Assembly (NCBI GenBank): GCA_019648995.1
Contig: BLXT01005777.1
Location: 1,404,662-1,444,445 of the forward strand
Reading direction: 5' to 3'
DNA length: 39,784 nucleotides
From: Plakobranchus ocellatus
Taxonomy: Eukaryota; Mollusca; Gastropoda; Plakobranchidae
Part shown: piece after piece, positions 13,001 to 25,200 of the stretch
How the letters are laid out: each line of letters begins with the position of its first letter
Position numbering within the stretch: the first letter of the stretch is position 1
The notes under the pieces: generated by a model
What the model was told of the DNA's origin: nothing
Databases searched by the model: none
The model's input: the letters and a program-made list of their open reading frames with translations, nothing else
Translations under genes and position numbers: made by a program

Positions 13001-16000
13001 GGAGCAGCACTTTGTTGAGAGATAGTGGGCCACACTGAGAACTGATGCTTTTTTGATTCTGTGGCATCATGTGGCGAATTCAACTACTGTCGACCTCAGT
13101 GGTGCACCCTCTCCGATTTGAAGGTATTTCTTTTGGACTAGAGGGTTTGCTCACCCCTCCTGAGGTTAAGTGGCTCGCATCCGGCTGCAAGCTCCAGGAT
13201 CACAATTGGGTGCTCTGGAGTGCCTCCAATTCGAGATGTAATGCAGTGTTATGAACCTTATCTAACTTTTCTAGGGACATTCGGCTGGCCAAATTCAGCA
13301 CCCCCAGTTTGTCCCAACTAGCTTCTGTAGAATTGTTGTCCTTTCTTGCATGCTATCTGCCACCTCCTTGATGTGGCACCTGAGGCATAGCTGTGGGTCC
13401 AGCGATATGCCAAGGTACCTTGAGAGGTCATCTTGTTTAAGGGACTCCCCCCTGATATGAATCTCCAGATCCTTCTGCAGCACTAGGTTGCTGAGCAGAA
13501 GGTGGTGTATGCAGACTTTCTTGTGTTTATCTGCATCTTCCAGCGCTCACTGAAGTGCTTGAGCGAAGCAAGGTCCCTATTGATAGCTACTGTAGCTTTA
13601 TCAACATCTGAGTCTTGCTACCACAAGACTGTGTCATCTGCTTAAGAGAGCCTAGTTGGTGTACAGAATGCGTCGCTGATATTGTTCATGAACATCAGGA
13701 ACAAGGTACAGCTGAGGGCACTCCCCTGTGGTAGCCCGTCCAGTACAGATGAAGCGTTCCGTGAGGAAAACTTGGAGCCATCCATACATTTGGCCTATAA
13801 TACCATGCTCCTAAAGTCTCACTTGCAAACCGGTGCGCCACACTTGATCATAAGCTTTCTCCAGATTGACAAAGTAACAGTGTGAGATTTTGCTTGTCAT
13901 GCATTTATGACACTTTGAGTAAATCGGACTAACTTGTCCATGGTTATTCTGTATCTCCAAAATTCTGACTGGAACTTGTCAAGGCAAGCTCTCTGCTCAA
14001 AGTAGTGAGCCGAGCATTCACCATACGCTCCATGGTCGTGCTGATCCACAGATGTGAGTGAGATCACATGGTAGCTTTTGGCTCTCTTCAGGATTGGTAC
14101 CAGAACCACTTTGTGCAAGGTGCGTGGCAATTCTCCATTTCTCCATATACTGTTGAACAAGTTGAGCAAGGCTCATTTCGCACTTGGTCCCAAGTGGGCT
14201 AACATTTCTTGTGTTATGCCGTCAAGACCCAGTGACTTGACTGTCTTGCCCTTCCGCAGTGTGATGTTGTGTTTGTTTTCCGTAAATTCTACTTTGAATG
14301 TTCCATTGCTTGCCGTGGGCTTGTGCTGCAGTGCTTTCTTTAGCCTTCACATTCTCGGGTCCGCTACTAGATCCCGAGGGACTTTATTAATCTTCTAGAA
14401 GTACTTGATAAAAGCATCGGCTTCTTTCCAGTCGGCACTCAATGTTTTTCCATTCATTATGAGAGCTTCCACGCGAACTGTGTTACCTCTACTACTGACA
14501 CTTCAGATAAATTGCCATGCAACTATTGGATCTGAAGATGGTTTCAGATTCGTGCATACACATAGCCATTCTTTCGTCTGGGCAACCTAGCCCATTTTCT
14601 TTGCCCTTCAGCAGGGAGCATTGTACTGCTTTCTGTTTGTGATCATTCTGGACTTCAAAAATTTTTGTCTCGCTTGCTTTTGCTTAGTGACTGCCTGGGC
14701 AAATGATCAAATACTTGCAGACCACTCCCTGCAATATCCTGCGTCTAGTGGCGCAAAGTAACACTCAGGTAAAAGCTTCGTTCACTTTGCTGATGGGCAT
14801 GCTGTCATGTTGTACATTGCTCAGAGCCTTATCAAGTGTTTTGCTTGACACTTTCTAGTTGGCCTAGTGGAAATTCCATCTGGGTTTGTTGTCCTTGCCT
14901 TGCGCCAGTGCACAACAATTGATGGTTATGATGGGCGGCAGGTGATCAGAGCAACGTCTTTGAGTACCTCCTTTGACTCTGCGCTATCAGTTGAAACCAA
15001 ATCAATGTTCAGGCAAAACAATCCCCCTCGTGAGTGTAGGTAGGTGGATTCAGACCTCTCCGACACCAGTGAGGTCAAGTTTGATCCATGTATTAAGTTG
15101 ACCACCCATTCTCCTACCGCATCGCTGTTCTTATATCCAAAGGTCTTTGCATCACCTGCCTCTGGCATACACGTAAACCTATGGAGTCCAACCGCTGGGT
15201 GTTTGGTACCAGTTTCATATCTAGTATTTCTTTCCTCAAGACCAAACCTTACCGTCTTGGGGGTCTGACAAAGAGTGGGTTCGTACATTTTGGACTGTCC
15301 CCCTAAGATCTTTTCTGATGATGATGGTGATGCTGCAGCATGCCTTCCCCACCAGACGACATTGGTATCAGTGACAAATGTATCCTGGAAGGGAGCATTC
15401 GCTATCCTTTTTGAGGAGCATCTAGTGCGCTAGAACTATGTGGACTCCTCTTCTAATGAGAACAGTCTGCAGTTCTGTGTGGCGCAGTGTGAGACACCCC
15501 TGGACATTCAACTGCAATACTCTGAGCGATCCAGAGTTTGATAAAGGAGGTTTCCGATTTCCCTCTAGTTGGTTCTGTATGTTCATTGTCCGTGTGATGT
15601 TCCAAGGTTGTTTGCTGTGTTTGTCCGTCCAGTGCAATATATCAAGTTGCGCGGCTGTCCAATTGAGTCCATCATTTTAATTGCCATCGTGTATGAGATG
15701 ACTTCATCCAGTAATGTGGATTTTTTCCTGCTCTTCCTCCCCTGCCTTCTATTAATCATTTAACTTCAGAAAAAAATTGTAAAGAAGGAAAAAATAATTT
15801 TTTACTTTAAAGTATTTTATGGAACTTTCAACTCTTAAGAGGAGGAACAGCAGCTGGCTTTGATCTGGATCTGTAATTACTTGAATCATTGATTTCTTTT
15901 TTTTTTTTTAATTTGACATTTCTTTTGCTCGTAAGAGAATGGAAGTTAATACAATTTTTGTTTCTGTAGTTTAAAAAATTGAAAAATTTTTAATTTAGAA

Positions 16001-19000
16001 CAAGTATTAGATGTTTTTTTGGTAGCCACAGTGTATCAATTACTTTTCATGCTTGCAATTACTTATGTTCAGATAATATTTACCGATTGTAAGAGTATTT
16101 TATATTTCTTCAAAAACCTCATGATTTTCTCAGAGAATGTTTGTACTTCATCAAATGTTCCTCCTTTTCCAAAGCTTACATACCAATTTCTTTTAAATTT
16201 GGCCCAGTAGTAATCATTGATATTCTTGATGGCCCTGTAGAAATTCTTTTATCAATATCATGTTTACTGAAATTTGACTTTTTTTCATGAAAATGTCTCA
16301 GCTACATGTAGAAGGGGAAAAAAATTAATAAAAAGAAACTTATTACATTATTGAAATAAATCTCTCTTATGCATTTCAGAATATGTCATTTCAAATGATT
16401 TTAAACTTCAACAACTGGAAGAAAAAAAGTTTTGAAAATCACATAGTTAGCTCATCAAATTCAAGACGGCAGTCTTTATCATTGTAACCATTAGTCAGAA
16501 ATATTTTTCACTCAAATTTTCCCCCCAAAAAAAGGCCGAGTCACAAGTGACAACAAATTTTTTTTCTGATGCTTTTTTTCAATGACCTGAGATATCACAT
16601 AATTATTTATCTCAGATCACGGGATGAAATTGCAAATTGGAAAGAAAAGCAGTTACAAGTGGCCCAGGAGGAACAGAGAGTGAAGGAGACACTTGCTAGC
16701 AAAAATGCTGAAGCGATGTCAAGGCCTAAAGCTCCTGCTAAATCGGATCTGGCTCAGGAAGATGCTAAAGTACGTTATTACCAAATTATATGTTATGATG
16801 TGTGCCTTAGGATGATTATGGAATTGTCCAGTGTTATAATTTACCTCTTTTGTTTAAAATTCTTGTTTTGTGTTCTTATGTTTTCTTTTCATTTTCGCTA
16901 AAATTTTTGTTAGTGCCAAATAACAATAAAAGAATGTATATTTTTTTAAGCCCCTTATTATCATCATTTCTAAACATTAGTATGTCTCTTCTTCGCTGGC
17001 CAAGGATCTATAGCACAGTTACTATTGAGTCCACCCTGAGATCTGCAGGAGCCCTTCTGTTGCGGGTTTGAGCCCACCACTGGCATCCTGGCCTGATGGA
17101 GGGCCTAAAAGACTGAGATCATCTTGTTGTCGACTGACCATACACAAAAACCATCTTTGCTCAAAACAAAAAGAAATTAATTGAGCACTTGGACAACTTT
17201 AGAGCTGTGGATGTTTTGGTTTATATTGTAAATGGATATTTTCTTACTCTCTTAAATTTAGAAAACTTTCTTTTTTCAAAATACAGTACATTTTTTTTCT
17301 GATCAGCAAAAAAAAAGGATCATGCGGTTTGTCAGTTTTTCAGTAAAAAATTGGACATTGAAAATAGCAAAGAGAAAATACAGAAAACCAATGGCATCAT
17401 GTTTTTGTCTCAGGGTGTCTTACCTCAGGTGGAGCTTCACTTGGGCAAAGTATTAGGCAGTATATCATTCAGAGATTTATGGACAGACACAGCAGAAGTC
17501 CTCATCAGACAGGTAAAATAGATTTTTTTTTGTGCCTATCATGTAAGTTAAAGAAAATTCCAACATATAAATGTACCCACAGCTTTTTTTTTTTAAATTG
17601 TGTATTTTCTTTCTTTAGAATGGCTGTGGTAAATAAATACTTTCAACAGAGTAGAAGATAAGCTTTTATTTTTTTTTAAATCATCTTGAAATTTTTTTCT
17701 GAAGAAAAAAGTTATCCAGTTATTTTTTTTTTCAAAGTCATATGTATTGATTTAATAAAATCAAAGAATATGCAAACACATGTGCCTTGAAAGCATAATA
17801 AGTATGAAATAGAATATTAGGCTTTATGAGAAACATTTAAAGTATACATGAAAGATTATATTAATTTTTTTTTTTTGCTTTGTTTGTTTGTTGTTTTTTT
17901 TTTAAATAATAATCTGCTTACTTTGTATGCAAAATGTATGACATCAAAGCAAAAATTTGGTAAAAAGACATTTAAAAAATAAGCAACATGAACTAATGGT
18001 TTTCTCTTTCTTTTTTTAGGGGCAGTATCAACGAGCCAGAGAATACTTGACAGAAGCACATGTCGCAGCTGAGGTTTGTAAAAATTAAAAAAAAAAAGTA
18101 TTCTTTATAAGAAATAGTATCCCAATTTGTAACAGAAAGTTTTTGGGTTTCTTTCTTGCTATAGATTGAAAATTTATAATGTCTTATTTTTAATTCACAA
18201 TTGTATTTTTTTTTAAGTGAAAAGATTATGAATAGTTGTCAATTTTTTTTTAATTTTGAGGATATTAAAATTAATAACTTTTATAAGGAAATGAAATATT
18301 TTCATTGGCATGAACATTTCCAGTTAAAATGCTGTAAATTTATGAAAAATTCTTAACAGTCATAAGCATTCTAAAAATTTCTTTTTCCATTACAGCAAAG
18401 AAATGTTCATTTTTAATCATCCTTCTTTTATCATATATCAGGTATATTCTGTATTTTAATAGGCGTTTTCAGATAGTGCTCTGCAGTCCAAAATATATCT
18501 ACAGCTTGCCAGGCTTGCTTTTTGTGAAGCTCAGTATGGCCAGGCAATTGTATTATGTCATAAGGCTCAGGTGAGACACAATTTTTAACTAAGTTCATTA
18601 AATCATGTTATGTGCCGTTGTTGAATGGAGTTGAGAATTTGTAGATTTTGCTTTAAAAAAAAATTTGAAAAAATCCCAATTTTTATCATCAGTACAAAAT
18701 TTTGTATGGGCATGAACACTATCCATTACTTGCAATTCAAATATATATATTTCAAATAAGTCTCTTCCACTTTTTATCAAATTCAGGCATGATTGGACAT
18801 ACTTGCCTTCAATTCCACAATAAAACAAAAAAAATGTCATGTATTTAGAAAATATGGCTGATTTTCTGTAATATTCTTATAATTGTACAAAACGTTCATT
18901 GCCTTTTTTTCATTACATGTTATTTTGTCACAAAAAATCTATCTCCAGCAAGATATATGTAACAGTTGCTTGGAAATCTGGAATAGCCTTTACATTCGTA

Positions 19001-22000
19001 ACAATATAATATAATACTAGAGGCTTTTACATATATAACAAGTTTACTTTTTTAGGAATCAGACTTTTAAAAAAAAAAATTAAAGTAAAAGGTAGTTTCA
19101 GCTAGATAGACAACAAGAAGGGTCTTGATTTAATTGAACAGGTAAAGATTTTACTAATGGCACATGAAGAACAAAGCGTAAGAAACATTTCCTTTGATTA
19201 CAATGATGGTTTTGAACTGTTGTTTTATCAACATAATGAATTTAAACATTTAAATGTTGAGTGCTAGTTTACTTCTAGATCTTAATCTGTTAGACATAAA
19301 AACCTCTAAAAAATCTATGAATACTAAGATGTAGATTCTCAAGATTGCTTTTTTGAGACCTCTGATTTTTTTAATAAGATTTAGATGTATGTTATCTGGA
19401 TTTTCAATGCATTGCATTCAATGCTTTGAAAAGGAAAAGATGAAAAATGCCCTTTCTGAGAAAGGCATTCTATTGACCTTCATTTTTATTCATTATTGCA
19501 AATAAAAATTAAATTGTTGTAAAATAAAACACGTATTTTTCTCAACCTTTGAATTTTCTTTTGTTTTTATTTACCACATTTGACTCAAAGACGTGTAGAT
19601 TATGGTCCATTAAAAATTAATTAAGTCCGATAAGCAGTTTAAAAGGATATGATATAGATATAGGAACTTATATTGAAAAAAAATTCTCAAAATATTTAAA
19701 ATAAAAAAAAAAAAACCTGACTGTCTATTATTTTTCAGAAATGGGTTGATAAAAATGTCAATAAAATTTCAAATGATTTGAACATCAACTGTCAGAGGAG
19801 ATAGGTTTTAAAAAACCTCATAATTAGCTCACTGAGTGGCAACTTTTTTCCAATATTTGTCACGCTAATATGACCATGGCTGATTCATGTTAAAACCCTA
19901 TTTTAAATAACACACACACAAAAAAACACCATAGTTGCTGCCCTCCCCCTTAAGAGAAAATAATGTAACTTTGAAATATGTTTTAATTATATGGTTGCTA
20001 TGACAGGAAGTAAAAGAGGCGGATGAGAAGTTCTGGTATGAAACCATCATGCTATTGGCAAAAGCTACTTTAAAAGAGGAGTACAGCATTAAATCTGTGA
20101 GAAAAGTGAGTAGTATCTCCTACCAGCTCTCTAACAAATTTCTTAAGGGCCTTTAATGGCCTTTAAGGGCCTTTAAATACAAGGTTGATTTAAATTCTAA
20201 ATAACAGAAGTAATAAACAAATGTATCAAAGAATTGCAATAATCTCTTTTTTTTTTTTTTTAATATTATCAACAACAGTTTTTGGAAACATGATTTTAAG
20301 TTTAAGATTAATTTATACATCACAATTAATACCAAAAGAACTACAGCAGTCATAAATACAGTTAATTAACATCACCAATGCATCAGTGTCAAATAGTTAG
20401 TCATTTAGAATTACTTTAAAAAGATGGGCTGTGAGGAGAAATATTCATTATTTTGCCTTTTTGTATCTGGTCTTATAAATTTAGGCCAAGAAAATTCTTG
20501 TGTATGCTATCAATGAATTCAGCAGTTATGCGGATGAAAATGTCAACCGCCAAAATTCAGCCCGCTTTTATTGCTCTAAACTGGAAACCATGTGAGTATT
20601 TTGACGGACAATAAATTTATCCAGCAGAAAAATTTATAATATCAACCATCTGTTTGTCTTGAGATCAGTAAATTATGAGACGTAAGTCACATTTTTAACA
20701 TTCCAAACCACCAATATGATTTTAAATTTTTTCCATGAGCTGTGTAAATGGCAAGCTTTTTAGAGATCTATGTTAAGGCATTTATAATTTAATACAATTA
20801 TTTACGTATGTTAAAAAAATGAATAGCACAAACGTAAATGTTTAAAAAGTTTTATTTGCAATGTTTAGCTCTTTAAGATGGCCTCAAGATATTTGATTTT
20901 TTCATTTTGTGAGTCACCAGTCAGAAAATTTGAATGCAGATTCACTTAAGACGAAAATAACATTTTCATCATGAGTGAATTACCTTTAAATTCTCAAAAG
21001 CTGACTGTGACGCTGCACATTTATGAATTAAAAAGACATAAGAATAGTTCTCTTTGCAATAATTCCTGAAATGAAATTTTTTTAATTTCCTTTGATTTTT
21101 TTCCTTTTGCCAAAGTTTCTTTGATGCAATATTATTTTAATTTATTTTCTTCGTTCCAATCAAGTGTCTGCAAAATGTTGTTACTACTAAATCTTAAGCT
21201 ATTACAATGATATTACAAAGAAAATAAAAATGTACATTTCCAATTAAACCTTCATGGCTCTTTTTGCAAAATAAATTATATAAATATTTTATCCAGGTCC
21301 TTTTTGTTGGTCTCTCTCTGTCTCTGTGTCTCTCATGCTGTCTTCTGCCTGTTCATCTCTCTCTCTCTTTCTCTCTCTCCTTCTTTCTTTTTCTGTCTCT
21401 TTCTTTTTTTTTCCTCCTGATCTCTCTTACCCTTTTCCGTCCCCACATTTTTCTTTCAATCATTTTTTTTAAACATGAAGTCTGCTGGATCATATATCTG
21501 TTTCTCATATAATACCTATATGCCCAGGTATGATCTTGCTCTCCCACGGAATTCTTACATTTTAATCTACTGTTCGGGCTCTTTTGTTCTCTTTAACCAG
21601 GCTTGTAAAGATACACACAAAGAGCATCTTGCAGGGTCCTCGAGAGCTTAATGACCCACAGGTTCTTAATGCAGTTCTGCAGAGTTGTGAGCGCTATGAG
21701 GCAGTGGCGGAACGCCTGGTATTATTGAGACGCTGGAGAGATGCTGCAGCTGTGACAGTTGAGCATGGACGTTTACTGCGACTTCTTGCAACACAGGCCG
21801 CTGCAGCAGAGGCATCAGACAAAGAGCTCCGCAGGGTTTATTACATGCAGGTAAGATGCCATTTCACCATAGTTGATTTAGCTCACCATTGTCTGGCATT
21901 TGCTGTTTTGTTGTGTGTGAGAAAGGACTATGATGGATTCAACAGTGCTCAGCTGTTAGCTTTTCTCTATTTGCTTCTTAATTTAAAATCTGTTTCAAAT

Positions 22001-22131
22001 TCAAAACTAACTTAACTGTTAAGTCTTTATGAATTTTATGACTCTGTCAAAATCATATGGACAGGTACTTGTATGGTAGATGTCAGTTACAAGATCTTTA
22101 TGAAAATGAAATAGTAAGAGACATGAGATAG

Positions 22132-22200
<69 letters not shown>

Positions 22201-25200
22201 NTTTAAATTTTTTTTTTTTTTTTGGGGGGGGGAGAGCTTATAAAGGATAGCATGTTCAATGCAAGTATAAAGTATGATGAGTGATACCCAAATATCTTTA
22301 TGGTGGAAAGCTAAAACTGAAAGCGACAATTCTAAAAAGAATTAATAATTTAAAAAAAGGTATAAAAGGTAAAAATGCATGGAATTATATTACACTTCTT
22401 TTTTTTCCATCATTTTCTAACCAATTTTTTCCAGACTGTGAATGCTATGAAGCAAGCAGCAACTTTAGCTGAGAAAGTCTATGTGGATGTTCATACTCTC
22501 AGCTCTTTAGCAGAAGTTGGTAGCATTTATTTGATTAATCTATCAAAATCATGACATAATAATTAATAATATATAATTATGGTTATGCAGTGTTAAATTG
22601 TGCCTTCAGTGTCATGGTTTTTTGGTTTCCAAGTCTTGTTTATCTTTTTTTTTTTACTGTTGTTGTTTTTTTTTTTAGAAATTAGACTTTGTCTACATCA
22701 TGAGCTCACACATTACTTTTTAACTGGTCAAGACTCAGTAAAAAATTGCATCTATAACAAATTTATGAGTAGTGATTATGTAAAATGAGGATTGATTATC
22801 AAAACTATGTTTTTCAAATTAAAAAAAAAAAAGGTTAAAAAGAGACAGTTGGAATTTTCTTTCCTTTTAAATTCTGCCACAATAAAATTAAAACCCTATT
22901 TCAAATAATTAAAATTTTCTTAAAATCCTTTTTTCATATAATCGATTATAACTATCCAATAACTAAGTACACTGCAAAAATGTTTGTATTTCCTAAATTT
23001 ATATAGAATAATTGTTATCTGTGATTAATGGTGATTTATGAATATTAAAGGGAAAAGCATGCATTAATAAGGTCTTTCAATACTTATAAATAAATTCTTT
23101 AGCTTTGCAAGTTCTTTATAATTTTTGTTCCAGAATTTTTATCTAAAAATAATACTTTTAAACTTTTTAAAGGTTAGTTCTTGTTAAAACTTCTTCCCTT
23201 TTGCAAATTTTACAAGCAAAAGAACTTTAGTTTATATTTAACTATTTGAAATGTCCAGAGTTATTCTAAGTTGGCAAGAGCTTGTAAAATATATTTTGGC
23301 ATTCATAAGTATACAACTTGTTTTTTAACAAGTTCTTAACAGTGAGGCTTTCATTTCTAAAAAAAATTTGTATTAATATTATTTCTTTTTAATGATGTGG
23401 GTTTTTTCATACAGATGCAAATGGTTAGTACTCCAGTACAAAGAGAATTTGCCAGCTTGAATATTGAGTTGGGTGAGCTCCTTACAGAGGTTCTCATTAG
23501 TGGTGGAGATGAGCAGCGACAGAGACAACACATTGAGGAACGTAAAGCTTCAATCACTCGCCTTGTGGAGGAGTATGTGAGTGAATCACCTGTTTTCCAG
23601 GATAAGGAAAGGCAATGGATGGATTTGTGCAGGTAAAATGAGTTTGTTGAAAACTGCTTAACTATAATATTATTCAATATTTTACTTCTGATGTTAGATA
23701 TAACATGAAATAGTGATCACATAAAACTACTCATTTCTATAATTGAATGTTTTAAAAAGGCTTAGATTATGATCCGTTTATAACTTGGTTTTTTTTTTTT
23801 TTAAATTTTATGGGCCTTTTTTATTTGTCTTTTTTTTCTAATTTTTGTTATCTATATATGTTCAACAATAGATTCTTTCAGGATATCTCATTTTAATCAT
23901 AAAAATCATTTATGTTTACAAACCACACTCTATGTTTCCTCTAGGTTGTATTTAATATTTTTGAAGAATTTCCATCTTTTCACACCTTTATTTAAGATTA
24001 AATAAACATACCCTTTGGAAACCCTGATCTCTTTTGTGATTAGGATCTTTCTGTTTTCTAGGATTTGCCTTAATTTAGTGAATTGTTACGAGGTGTTCCA
24101 TATCTTCTTGTTATTTTTCTTTGGTAATTAAAAATGGAACAAGGGGAATTGTCTGAAGTTACAAATACCTTGAAATTAACAGTGATAAACAACTCAACTG
24201 GTGCAAGCACACAACTATGGAAAGTATTTTACTGTTTAGTATTATGGGCTGATTTGGGAACATCAGAAACCAAAACAAAGATTATTCGGATAAAGCAAAA
24301 AAAAAAAAAAAATAGATCATTAAATGATTCAGGAATTGAGGCAAATATTTTTTAGACCCTTTACTGTGATACATTTGTAAAGAAAATAAATAACATCATA
24401 AGAGACACAACTCATCCATTTTGCAATACAAATTTCTAAATCAAATCGAAGTGGAAGAGTTATTTTTATTAAAGTTTAAAAAAAAGGGAAATACAGAAAT
24501 ATTTTTTGGCAAACTCCATCAAATTACAGTCATTGTTATGATCTTTAATTTGACAAGTTCACATGATGTGTGTGTGTCTGAAGGGATGTGTATGATAGCA
24601 TGTGTGTATGTACTCATGTGTTCACCCAGTTGGTTTATTATTAAAAGGAAATTATATATGTCAATTCAAGCAAGATATCAGCTGTCCAAGGAAAAGAATT
24701 ATACACATTTTGGTAAATAAATTTATATATCTCATCTAGCTTATCTTATTCCTGGGATAAAGTCTCCATGTGCGATTAAAAAAGGTTTAATCTCTAGGTA
24801 TTCAAGCTTACAAACTTGTTTGATCTTTTTACTCTTGATTATGAGAGACAGCTATACACTATTTTGTTGTTGTTGTTTTGTTTTAAATGCTTACTGCCAC
24901 TGTTCCATCTAAGTGAAAATAATATATGAAAATCTCAATTTAAAGCATCTAAAGGATTAATTTTTAATTTTTTGTCAAAAGGATTGCTGGAGATGAAGCA
25001 TCTGCTCTGTTTCTGAGTGTACATTCTCTCTGCCACCGGATTCCAAAATTGAAAGCAAGGGTAAGACAGGAAGTGTACAATACAACATTTAGTTTTCATA
25101 TAGATCTTGTAAATCTTTATATTTGGAAATCAAGTCATAATCCATAAAAGTTTTATGAACCAATTCGAAGTTTAAAATTTTGTTTTCTTTCTTTTCACAT

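Noticed and set aside
11786-15680. Plus-strand frames of 60-106 codons in this interval
   Set aside because: They are antisense shadows of the minus-strand LINE.
21353-21547. Minus-strand Arg/Glu/Lys-rich frame
   Set aside because: By-product of the (TC)n tract.
21851-22015. In-frame extension of exon 22 through the donor
   Set aside because: A strong gtaaga donor and a good in-frame exon 23 make splicing more likely; intron retention cannot be excluded.
22087-22329. Minus-strand Arg/Glu repeat frame
   Set aside because: By-product of the (CT)n tract; it crosses the N.
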